Below are positions 15,720 to 23,106 of a DNA stretch of 43,721 nt, piece after piece. The notes beneath the pieces were generated by a model. That model did not search any database. It was not told the origin of the DNA and was given only the letters and a program-made list of their open reading frames with translations. The DNA is from an uncultured Oscillibacter sp. (GTDB lineage: Bacteria; Bacillota; Clostridia; Oscillospirales; Oscillospiraceae), in contig CATNDJ010000011.1 in NCBI GenBank assembly GCA_950097265.1, forward strand, positions 1 through 43,721, given 5' to 3'. Numbering within the stretch: the stretch's first letter is position 1; every line of letters begins with the position of its first letter. The position numbers and the translations under genes are program-made.

Positions 15720-17357
15720 ATGGAAGATCAGGCTGTCACGCAGATTTTGGAGCTGATCCGGACGCTCCAGGAGGCCTGCCTGGAGCTGTATCGCAGCGTG
15801 GAGACGGAACAGGAGGCGCCGTTCCAACAGCTCTGCGGAGACGTGGACGCGGGCCTGACCTGCATCTTGAATCTGATTGATGGAGTGGAGACAGAGGGCA
15901 ATCAGAAGCTGGACATGATATGCCGGTCGGCACGGGACTCGTTTGCGCGGATGCGGCTCCATTACCCCGAGAGGCGGGAGCGGTGCCTTCAAAAGATCGA
16001 GTTTGAATGTCTGCCGCTTTTGCAGGAGGCTTACGCGTCCTACTATTTTTACCAGTATCTGGGGGACCATCCGGAGCGGCTTGCTGCCTATGAGAAGAGC
16101 GAAAGGGTCCTGCTGTACGGGAACCCCTATATTGACCAGGCGGTGGAGACGGGCCGGTATCGGTATGAGGTCTCCCTGATGGTCATGGCGTACAACAAGC
16201 TGGAGTACACAAAGCGCTGCGTGGAGAGCCTGCTGGCGAACATCCCCAAGGGCCTGCGCTACGAGCTGATTTTGGTGAACCATGGCTCCAGCGACGGGAC
16301 GAAGGAATACTTTGAGGAAATCGGGCCCCATAAGCAGCTGGATATCGCGGTGAACGGCGGCGGCGCGGCGGCGGCTGGGCGGATTGTGGAGGGAGAATAC
16401 GTCATTGCGATCAGCAACGACGTCGTCGTCACACCCCATGCCATCGAGAACCTCCTGGCCTGTATGCGCTCGGACCCCAGCATTTTGTGGGCGGTTCCTG
16501 CGACTTCCAACGTGAGCAATTTTCAGGCGATCCCGGCGAAGTACTCCTCTGAGGAAGAGCTGATGGAATTTGCCCGGCAAAATAACCGGCAGGATCCCTT
16601 CCGTTGGGAGCAGCGGGTCCGCCTGTGCAATCCGATAGATATCCGCCGGAGCAGTATGTGGTTCGCCACCAGCGGTTTGGAGATATACAGCTGGAGCCTT
16701 CATCCCCTCTTCCCGGGACGGCGTTCCTCTTTCCCGGACGACCGGTGCTCCCTGCTGATACGGCGGAGCGGCTATAAGATGATGCTGGTTAAGGACGCCT
16801 ACTGCCATCATTTCGGCTCCGTGACGCTGCGGCCCCTGATCCAGCGGCAAGGCGAGCAAGAGTACTATCTGGAGGGCCGGCAGGATTTCGCCCGCGCGTA
16901 TGGAGTGGACCCCTGGGGGACGGGCTTCTGCTTTGACGCGGTGTTTATGAACCGGGTGGTTGGTGAGCATACCGGACATGTGGAAATTCTGGGTGTCAAC
17001 TGCGGCCTGGGAAGCAATTCCCTGAAGATTAAGGAACAGGTCAGGGAGTACTGCCGCAATCCGGACGTCCGGCTTACCAACATCACCTGTGAGGACAGAT
17101 TCCTGAAGGACCTGGCGGGCGTCAGCGACGAAGTGAAAAAGATCCGCTCGCAGGGGGAGCTTAAGCGGTTCCTGAACGGGAAGACATTCGATTACATCGT
17201 GTGGGAGGAGCCGTTCCCGCCTGTCAGGGACGGGCAGAAGATGTTGAAGCTCCTGCGGGCAGCTTTGCGTCCCGGAGGGCAGTTGCTGGTAAAGGATTGC
17301 CCGGCCGGAAACGGAGAAGAGGAGCTGGGAGAGCGGTGGAGCCGTCTTGCCGTGTGA
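15720..17357 (+). CDS. GT2 glycosyltransferase fused to a methyltransferase-like domain
   Basis: The protein is 545 residues in three parts. Residues 1-150 are helical with coiled-coil character. Residues 155-400 are a GT2 domain beginning SLMVMAYNKLEYTKRCVESLL with NHGSSDGTKEY and a SNDVVV stretch in place of a strict DxD. Residues about 415-545 resemble a Rossmann methyltransferase (ILGVNCGLGSNSLKIKEQ, FDYIVWEEPF, LLRAALRPGGQLLVKD), though motif I lacks the usual acidic D/E start. It probably adds a later sugar of the flagellar glycan. AAAGGAGG lies before the ATG. It follows neuC after 66 bases with no terminator seen between them. Confidence 0.8.
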   Translation: MEDQAVTQILELIRTLQEACLELYRSVETEQEAPFQQLCGDVDAGLTCILNLIDGVETEGNQKLDMICRSARDSFARMRLHYPERRERCLQKIEFECLPLLQEAYASYYFYQYLGDHPERLAAYEKSERVLLYGNPYIDQAVETGRYRYEVSLMVMAYNKLEYTKRCVESLLANIPKGLRYELILVNHGSSDGTKEYFEEIGPHKQLDIAVNGGGAAAAGRIVEGEYVIAISNDVVVTPHAIENLLACMRSDPSILWAVPATSNVSNFQAIPAKYSSEEELMEFARQNNRQDPFRWEQRVRLCNPIDIRRSSMWFATSGLEIYSWSLHPLFPGRRSSFPDDRCSLLIRRSGYKMMLVKDAYCHHFGSVTLRPLIQRQGEQEYYLEGRQDFARAYGVDPWGTGFCFDAVFMNRVVGEHTGHVEILGVNCGLGSNSLKIKEQVREYCRNPDVRLTNITCEDRFLKDLAGVSDEVKKIRSQGELKRFLNGKTFDYIVWEEPFPPVRDGQKMLKLLRAALRPGGQLLVKDCPAGNGEEELGERWSRLAV

Positions 17358-17387
17358 GGAGATCCCAGAGCGGAGAGGAGGGATCGA

Positions 17388-18863
17388 GTGGAAGGGACGG
17401 TTCACTTTTCCAAAGAACTGAGATTGATCCTGTATGGCGTGAACCTGGTTTCCGAAAGGCTGTATCGCGCCCTGGAAGACGCGGGGTATCATGTCGAGGC
17501 TTTTTTTGACAGAAGATACCGGGAGCTGAACGGGCAGTATCCGGTTCCCGTCCGCGCGCTTTCAGACGATCCCTATGGAGGCATGGAAAAGGACGGGTTC
17601 TGCGTCATTATCCTGCTGCAAAACGCGGCGCAGCACGAACCAATCGCCAGGGACTTCTTGAAACGGGGCTACCGGCGGATCCTGTTCGCGCCGGTGTTGA
17701 GCGAACTCCCGGACGAAACGGCGGCGGCGTTCCGGAAAACTTACAACCTGCTGCTGGAGGGCGAGTATCAGGAGCTGAGGAATATACCGCTGCTCCATGA
17801 CGGCCTTTTTGGGCTGGAAGACTCCGTCCGCCATTCCATCATTGAAAAAGAGGGAAGCCATTTGGTCGTCTGGGCTCCAGTGGAGCTCCTCCACTCCGGA
17901 CTGGTTTTATTGGAGCACCCCGAGCTGACCAATATACCGCTGTCGGCCTATACGCACTATTTGGAGCTGTTTCAATATTTACAGGGAGAAACGGGGAACT
18001 GCCGGGCATATTTGGAATGCTGCGTGGCGCGGGGATATCAGTCCCCCAATTCCTATTCGGATCAGGACGTACTGACGCAGAGGAAGCAGCTCCTGGAGAC
18101 ATACATGACGGAGCTGAACAAAGGCATGGGCTTTTTCATATCCTCGGCGGCAGCGGCGAAATGGAACGACGGCCTAAACGCCTTCAATTTGACGGACGGC
18201 CACCATAGAAGCGTGTTCCTTTTGGCGCGGGGATTCCGGTATATACCGGTGAGAATCTCCGGCGAGGATTTCCGGAAGTGGAATCGCGTCTGCCGGAGCG
18301 AGCGGCTGAGGGCCTGCCTGAACGGCGGCGGGAAACGGCCGCATATCCTGCATCCGGGGTATAAAAAGGCTGGTGAGGTCTCCGACCGGACGGATCTGCT
18401 TCAATTACAGAGCATCCAACGCTGGATGGCGGCGGAACACGGCGGCTGGCTGGAGGGAAAGACGGCTTTGGACCTCAGCGGCGCCCATGGCTATTACGCC
18501 CGTGGCGCCTTGCGGATGCGGGCGCGGGGAGCAGCCGTGTACGCCCCCGAGGGGAAGGAGCTCATAGAGGAGATCGGCGCCCTGGAGGGGTTCCCGTGCG
18601 TGGAGATCCTGGATCGGTGGGACGAGACCGGGAAGACGGCGTATCACACGCTCTTCGTGCTGGGCGCCCTGGCGGATATGCCCGCGGAGGAAAAAGCGCG
18701 GTGGATCGAGCGATGCGCCCAGGCATGCCGGGAGGAGTGCTTTGCGGCCGTACAGGACGCCGGGGAGCTGGAGCTTTGGAAAGATCGCTTCCCGGAGGCG
18801 CGGAGCTTGAGAAAGCTGTTCGACCGGGGAAGGACCGTGGAGCTGTACGCGCTGCGAAAATAA
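17388..18863 (+). CDS. Rossmann / ParB-like / methyltransferase three-domain protein (first of a pair)
   Basis: The protein is 491 residues with no clear characterised match that I recognise. Residues 5-105 are a Rossmann-like domain (LILYGVNLVSERLYRAL, then VEAFFDRRY). Residues 150-320 contain NLTDGHHRSVFLLARGF with D270-G-H-H-R274, the nucleotide-handling signature of ParB/sulfiredoxin-like folds. Residues 340-491 look like a methyltransferase with DLSGAHGYY at D362, but the later acidic SAM-ribose residue is not obvious. GTG start at 17388 is supported by GGAGGG 8 bases upstream. It is homologous end to end with the next gene. Likely role: modification of the flagellar glycan; the reaction is unknown. 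Confidence 0.72.
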   Translation: MEGTVHFSKELRLILYGVNLVSERLYRALEDAGYHVEAFFDRRYRELNGQYPVPVRALSDDPYGGMEKDGFCVIILLQNAAQHEPIARDFLKRGYRRILFAPVLSELPDETAAAFRKTYNLLLEGEYQELRNIPLLHDGLFGLEDSVRHSIIEKEGSHLVVWAPVELLHSGLVLLEHPELTNIPLSAYTHYLELFQYLQGETGNCRAYLECCVARGYQSPNSYSDQDVLTQRKQLLETYMTELNKGMGFFISSAAAAKWNDGLNAFNLTDGHHRSVFLLARGFRYIPVRISGEDFRKWNRVCRSERLRACLNGGGKRPHILHPGYKKAGEVSDRTDLLQLQSIQRWMAAEHGGWLEGKTALDLSGAHGYYARGALRMRARGAAVYAPEGKELIEEIGALEGFPCVEILDRWDETGKTAYHTLFVLGALADMPAEEKARWIERCAQACREECFAAVQDAGELELWKDRFPEARSLRKLFDRGRTVELYALRK

Positions 18864-18914
18864 CGGGGCGGCCTGCCGTGCCGCCGGATATGCGGAACAA
18901 GGGAGGAGCAGCAT

Positions 18915-20483
18915 ATGGAGACATTCCATTTCAAAAAAGAGTATCGCTATTTTATCTATGGCGCTTCCATCCGAGGGAAGGCCGCGCGGAAGGCCCTGGA
19001 AGGGGCCGGGTATCATGTGGAGGCATTTTTCGACAGGAATGCGGACAGTTTTTCGGATATAGACGGCATGAAGGTCTATCACCCGGGCCGGTTTGAGCAC
19101 GGCGGCTTTGAAAGCGCGGTGGTGGTTGTTACAATCACCAATTCCTATGAGCATCCGATGATTGCGGACTATCTGTATGGCCTGGGCTATGACAAGATCG
19201 TTTACCTTCCCTTTGAGGGAAGGCTGGACACGGGGGTGGAGAGCGACAGCTTCCGGAGCGTGTACCATAGGACTTTAAGCGGCTCCATCGGGGAGGAGGA
19301 TTGCTTTTTCAAATACGCCCCGGCCCTGTTTGACGAGCAGTTTCAGGATGGCGCCCTGATCCGCGAGTCGGGAGGGGACGTAGTGGCCTTCCTGCCCATT
19401 GAGTTGTGTTTCGCCGCGGCGGCTTCGGGGAATGGAGGAGAGTCTGCCTGTTCCCTGGGGGAGCGGGTCCCACTTTCCATAGCGAACGGGGACTGCGTCC
19501 GCTATTTTAAGGCGATTTACGGCACTGCCGGCCAGGTTCGCATGGCGGCGGACGAGCTGGTTTGCCGCCGCTTGGGCGCTCACGGAAAGTATGAGCGGAT
19601 AGAGGAGAGCGGGACGGCCCTTCTGATCAACCGGGACGCCATTTTTTGGAGAATGTTCCGGGCCTTTCAATACAGTGGCATGCGGTATTTCATAGACCGT
19701 CCTATTGAAGTCTCGTGGGACGGGGGCGTCTTTTTCGTTCGGGACGGCGTGCAGAGGGTGTGTTTCTTCCTCGCGCTTGGCCTTAGCTCCATTCCGGCGC
19801 GCATGACAAGGGAGGACTATGTCCGCTGGATCCACCGGGATAAACTGGACGCCTGCCTTGCGTACATCAAGGAGGGCCGCGTTGCGGCGGCTTACGCGCC
19901 GATTCCCCACCCTAATTTCCGGTTTTTCCCCGCGTACCGGGATATCGGCGGCTTCACCAGGCTCCAAAAAATCGGAGAGGTCCTGGCCTATAACCGCGTC
20001 CGTGTCCAGGACAAGAAGGTGCTGGACGCGGGTTCCTATTACTGTTACCTGTCCCAGTTTTTCGCCAGACTGGGCGCGCGGGTCACCGCGGTGGAGTACG
20101 AGCCCTCCAGCAGCAGGTTCGGCGCTCTGCTCAACGAGCTGCTGTACTGTTCCGGTATCCGTTCCGTCTGCTGCGGCCTGGACCGGATCGACATTTCCCA
20201 GCGGTTCTCCTTCACCATCATGCTGACCGTGCTGTACTGGTATTTGGACGATCCCTTGGGCCTGGAGATCCTGCGCAATGTTGATGCGGTGACAGAGGAT
20301 TTCCTGATCTGGGAATCCGGCGACCGCCCGGAGGAGGAAATCCGGTTTATTCTGGAGCACTCCTCCTTCAGGACATACCTCCGGCTCGGAGAGACCTTCG
20401 GCACCGGCAAGATCCGGGAAATGGGAATCTTCTGCAAGGAGCATGTGGAGCTCCGTCTGCCGGAGTGGCTTGACCGCCGGTAA
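18915..20483 (+). CDS. Rossmann / ParB-like / methyltransferase three-domain protein (second of a pair)
   Basis: The protein is 522 residues and shares the layout of its upstream neighbour. The N-terminal Rossmann-like part is FIYGASIRGKAARKALEGAGYHVEAFFDRN in pattern, with the same GYHVEAFFDR string. In the middle, the ParB-like signature has become DGVQR (D277-R281), losing both histidines. The C-terminal methyltransferase is better kept here: VLDAGSYYCYLSQ at D371 followed by VTAVEYEPSSSRF, whose E-Y-E fits SAM-ribose binding. So the first copy keeps the ParB-like site and this one keeps the methyltransferase site. GGGAGGAG precedes the ATG. It is the last gene before the strong terminator. 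Confidence 0.72.
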   Translation: METFHFKKEYRYFIYGASIRGKAARKALEGAGYHVEAFFDRNADSFSDIDGMKVYHPGRFEHGGFESAVVVVTITNSYEHPMIADYLYGLGYDKIVYLPFEGRLDTGVESDSFRSVYHRTLSGSIGEEDCFFKYAPALFDEQFQDGALIRESGGDVVAFLPIELCFAAAASGNGGESACSLGERVPLSIANGDCVRYFKAIYGTAGQVRMAADELVCRRLGAHGKYERIEESGTALLINRDAIFWRMFRAFQYSGMRYFIDRPIEVSWDGGVFFVRDGVQRVCFFLALGLSSIPARMTREDYVRWIHRDKLDACLAYIKEGRVAAAYAPIPHPNFRFFPAYRDIGGFTRLQKIGEVLAYNRVRVQDKKVLDAGSYYCYLSQFFARLGARVTAVEYEPSSSRFGALLNELLYCSGIRSVCCGLDRIDISQRFSFTIMLTVLYWYLDDPLGLEILRNVDAVTEDFLIWESGDRPEEEIRFILEHSSFRTYLRLGETFGTGKIREMGIFCKEHVELRLPEWLDRR

Positions 20484-20497
20484 GCACAGGGATAGCA

Positions 20498-20536
20498 AAA
20501 GAGCCAAGGCCCGCGGGCCTTGGCTCTTTGATTTTT
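20498..20536. terminator. Bidirectional intrinsic terminator closing the glycosylation island
   Basis: Bases 20498-20529 form a perfect 32-base palindrome that folds into a 14-bp stem with a four-base loop, followed by TTTGATTTTTT on the plus strand and flanked by AAAA on the other side. It lies between the convergent genes ending at 20483 (plus) and 20541 (minus), so it can serve both. Confidence 0.92.
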
Positions 20537-20540
20537 TGGC

Positions 20541-20924
20541 TCACTCGCCCATGGGCGCGCCGCACTGGGGGCAGAACTTACTGTCGGACTCCGCGCCGCA
20601 GATGGGGCATTTCTTTCCGGCGGGGACCTCTTCGGCTTCCTCGGCGGGCTCCTCCTTCACGGGCTTGCTGGCTTCCAGCTCGGCGATTTTCGCCTTGCTG
20701 GCATTGACGGCCTCCACGGCCTCCCGCACCGCGTCGGGAATTTCGCCCTCGTACTCGCTGACGAACCATTCGCCGATGGCGCGGTAATTCTTGTCGATTT
20801 CCTTCTGTTCTCCGGAGATGGCCACATTGAGCTTTACCAGCTCCGCGGCGTCCTTGGTCCGGTCGGCGGCTTTGTTGGCGACGTCCTTTGCTTTGCGGGT
20901 CAGTTCATCGAAATTAAACGCCAT
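20541..20924 (-). CDS. Coiled-coil zinc-ribbon protein
   Basis: The protein is 127 residues. Residues 1-85 are a long charged helix, probably coiled coil (FNFDELTRKAKDVANKAADR and onward), then an acidic Glu/Pro linker, and residues 104-124 a zinc ribbon with CPICG and CPQCG. No membrane segment or signal peptide is seen, so it should be cytosolic. Small proteins of this type are common and uncharacterised in Clostridia. Its function is unknown. It is transcribed alone, converging on the glycosylation island, and is preceded by AAAGGGG on its own strand. Confidence 0.78.
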   Translation of the reverse strand: MAFNFDELTRKAKDVANKAADRTKDAAELVKLNVAISGEQKEIDKNYRAIGEWFVSEYEGEIPDAVREAVEAVNASKAKIAELEASKPVKEEPAEEAEEVPAGKKCPICGAESDSKFCPQCGAPMGE

Positions 20925-21066
20925 GGTTGTTGATCCCCTTTCATATTCCGGGCCCTCTGGGGGCCGGTATTGGTCACGTCTCAGACTACGAGATCTAGTA
21001 TAGCGTATGCCGCGGCAAAACGCAACAGGAAGCCCAAATGTTTACAGTTCTTTTTCAATCGCAAGC

Positions 21067-22179
21067 TCAGTGGTCCTGCTCCGCCTTGACCACCGCGCCG
21101 GAGGCGGCGTCGATTTCGTACTCGTATTCCGCGGCTCCTGCCTGGAACTCGATTTCATAAACCCAGCGTCCGTCGTCCTCGTTCAGCTCGCACCGGATGT
21201 AGCCCGCGCTTTCAGCGGAGATCCCGGCGTGGGTCAGGGCGGCGCTTTTGGCGGCCTCCTCGCCGATGAAGCTGCCGGGCTGCTGGGGGGTGGCGCTGCT
21301 GTGGTCATGCCCCCAGTCCTGCCCGGCTTTGAGCACCGCGCTGGTGGACGCGTCGATTTCATAGTCATACTCAATGCCGTCCACCCAAAACTCGATTTCG
21401 TAGACCTGGCGGCCGTCCTCCCAGTCCAGCTCGCACTTGGTAACGGAGGCGCCGGCGGCGGAGACCCCGGCGTGGGCGAAGGCGGCGTTTTTCGCGGTTT
21501 CCTCCCCGGAGGCGGCAGGCTGCTGGGCGGGCGTGCCGGAGGCCGGGGCAGAGGGCTTCTGAGTGCCGGAGGCGGGAGCTTGAGCGGGAGCCGGGCCGTT
21601 GGCGGCGGGGACCTCCTGGGGCGCGGCGGCCTGGACGCTCTTCATGATATCGGGAAGGCCCTCCAGCACCTCGCCGCTGTAGGCGTCGATTTTATACTCG
21701 AAGTCCCCCAGGGTGGGGTGGCGGAGCTCCACTTCGTAGTGGGCGGGAGCGTCGTCCAGCTCCGGCTCCGTTTTGCTGGTGACGGAGTCCACCGCCAGGG
21801 TTCCGGCATACGCTTCAGCCGCGTGGGCGGCGGCGGAGAGGCCGACGGGCAGGCCCGGCGCGCCGGTCTCCCAGAGCTGCTCCAGCTCCTGGACGGAGAG
21901 GGCGGCCAGGCCGTCGAAGGACAGGGCAGGATTGAGGGCCTGAACGTCCTCAATCATGGCGGCCTTGCCGTGGGAGACGGCGGCGGAGGGATTCAGGGGC
22001 TCCGCGGCCTGGGGGGCAGCCGGACCGTTTTCGGAATCCGGGGCCAGGGAGCCGTTGTAGCCGTAAGTCTTCCTGCCGAACATCTGCCAGAGCTGGAGGC
22101 ACAGCACCAGCGCCAGCAGGGCGATGGTGGCGATCAGCAGCCAGCGGGTAAGCCTGCCGCTGTTTTTCTCAGAGTTCAT
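21067..22179 (-). CDS. Membrane-anchored protein with three PepSY domains
   Basis: The protein is 370 residues. A single membrane segment near residues 12-30 (LLIATIALLALVLCLQLW) follows a basic start, so the rest should lie outside the cell. Two clear PepSY modules end the protein, each running from AAK-x-AALTHAG to YEYEIDA-x-S-G-x-V, and a more diverged one (YEVELRHPTLGDFEYKIDAYSG) lies before them. An Ala/Pro/Gly-rich linker separates the first from the other two. PepSY domains are often found in protease-inhibitor or envelope-sensing proteins, but this one's target is unknown. It has its own promoter. Confidence 0.82.
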   Translation of the reverse strand: MNSEKNSGRLTRWLLIATIALLALVLCLQLWQMFGRKTYGYNGSLAPDSENGPAAPQAAEPLNPSAAVSHGKAAMIEDVQALNPALSFDGLAALSVQELEQLWETGAPGLPVGLSAAAHAAEAYAGTLAVDSVTSKTEPELDDAPAHYEVELRHPTLGDFEYKIDAYSGEVLEGLPDIMKSVQAAAPQEVPAANGPAPAQAPASGTQKPSAPASGTPAQQPAASGEETAKNAAFAHAGVSAAGASVTKCELDWEDGRQVYEIEFWVDGIEYDYEIDASTSAVLKAGQDWGHDHSSATPQQPGSFIGEEAAKSAALTHAGISAESAGYIRCELNEDDGRWVYEIEFQAGAAEYEYEIDAASGAVVKAEQDH

Positions 22180-22211
22180 ATAGGGTTCACACTCCTTCTT
22201 AGGATGGCCCT

Positions 22212-22240
22212 ATTATAGCACGGGGCCGGAGAAAAGTCCA
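22212..22240 (-). promoter_or_regulatory. Promoter of the PepSY protein gene
   Basis: On the minus strand TGGACT (22235-22240) and TATAAT (22212-22217) are separated by 17 bases, a strong SigA-type arrangement about 30 bases before the ATG at 22179. AAGGAG follows with a rather long 12-base gap to the start. Confidence 0.7.
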
Positions 22241-22263
22241 GAGGGGCCCGGGGGATTTTGGGA

Positions 22264-22292
22264 TTGACAGGCGGGGGGAAAGCGGGTAAAAT
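22264..22292 (+). promoter_or_regulatory. Promoter of tRNA-Arg
   Basis: TTGACA (22264-22269), a 17-base spacer and TAAAAT (22287-22292) lie just before the tRNA, close to the vegetative consensus. Confidence 0.8.
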
Positions 22293-22305
22293 AGAGGCGT
22301 TATCC

Positions 22306-22382
22306 GCCCCGATAGCTCAGTTGGATAGAGCGTCCGCCTCCTAAGCGGAAGGCCGCTGGTTCAAATCCAGTTCGGGGTGCCA
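22306..22382 (+). tRNA. tRNA-Arg, anticodon CCU
   Basis: A complete 77-base cloverleaf: acceptor GCCCCGA with TCGGGGT, D-arm AGCTCAGTTGGATAGAGC, anticodon stem TCCGC/GCGGA around CTCCTAA (anticodon CCT, reads AGG), T-arm CTGG TTCAAAT CCAG, and an encoded CCA end. The first acceptor pair is G-U. Confidence 0.95.
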
Positions 22383-22386
22383 GCTC

Positions 22387-22491
22387 AGAAATTCCCGCCA
22401 CCGCTCCGTTTCCGGCTTTGCCGAAAACTGCGCTATGGGCGGGAATTTCTTCGCTTTCGGCCCGGATTCGCTTCGCTGGATTCCGGGCCGA
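22387..22491. repeat. Two nested inverted repeats after the tRNA
   Basis: AGAAATTCCCGCC (22387-22399) is repeated inverted at 22438-22450, enclosing a smaller GC-rich hairpin. A second inverted repeat, TCGGCCCGGA (22457-22466) with its complement at 22482-22491, follows at once. No reading frame explains them. They look like a REP-like structured element, and part may form the tRNA trailer. Confidence 0.55.
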
Positions 22492-22525
22492 GGGGGAGCG
22501 CCTTTTTCCTCGGATCAGCTGAAAC

Positions 22526-22562
22526 AGCCGTGACCCAAGGCGGGTCACGGCTGCCGTTTTTT
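22526..22562 (+). terminator. Intrinsic terminator of the tRNA-Arg transcript
   Basis: AGCCGTGACCC (22526-22536) pairs perfectly with GGGTCACGGCT (22542-22552) around a 5-base loop, followed by GCCGTTTTTT. Confidence 0.85.
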
Positions 22563-22587
22563 AACCAAGGCGGCTCCCAAGCGCCGC

Positions 22588-23106
22588 TTACAGCTTCTTC
22601 TCGTAGCAGTTCAGGATTTCCTCGATGTACCCCTGGAAGAAGAATTTCGTGGCCCCGGCGAGGCGGTAGCCCAGGGAAGGGTACAGGTGGTTCGCGGGGG
22701 CGTTCCCCTCCCAGGTGTCCAGGCGGATGACGGTTTTGCTCTGGCTCCGGGCCGTCTCCTCGCAGAAAGCCACCATTTGCCCGGCGTATCCCCTGCCGGA
22801 CCGGGCGGGGTGGATGCAGAGGGTGTGGATCACCCCCACCTCCTCCCGCTCCGCCGGGATGCTCCAGGGAATCTGGTCATACTCCGGGAGCTGAATCCCG
22901 TTGAGGTTCACCACGCCCCAGAGGGCGCCGTCCTCCTCGCCCACGTACAGCGTCCCGGCCTCCAGAACCTGCCGGGCGCTGTCCACGGTGGGATAGGTCC
23001 CCCGGAGCCAGTTGGTGTAGACGGGGCCCCGGGCCTCTTGGTCGAAAATCGCCTCGTATATCTCTCCGATGCCGGGGAGGTCGGCGGCGGCGGCTTTACG
23101 GATCAT
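22588..23106 (-). CDS. GNAT-family N-acetyltransferase
   Basis: The protein is 172 residues with the GNAT fold: the start [17 protein letters not shown], motif A VIHTLCIHPARSGRGYAGQM with the R-x-x-G-x-A acetyl-CoA loop, and a C-terminal NHLYPSLGYR. It moves an acetyl group from acetyl-CoA to an amine; the substrate is not predictable. It starts inside the end of ftsH (11-base overlap) with AGGAGGAAG upstream, so it is probably co-transcribed and coupled with ftsH. Confidence 0.85.
   Translation of the reverse strand: MIRKAAAADLPGIGEIYEAIFDQEARGPVYTNWLRGTYPTVDSARQVLEAGTLYVGEEDGALWGVVNLNGIQLPEYDQIPWSIPAEREEVGVIHTLCIHPARSGRGYAGQMVAFCEETARSQSKTVIRLDTWEGNAPANHLYPSLGYRLAGATKFFFQGYIEEILNCYEKKL

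Noticed and set aside
21007-22218. A 403-codon plus-strand frame opposite the PepSY gene
   Set aside because: Gly/Val-rich shadow without motifs; the minus-strand gene has its own promoter, membrane segment and domains.
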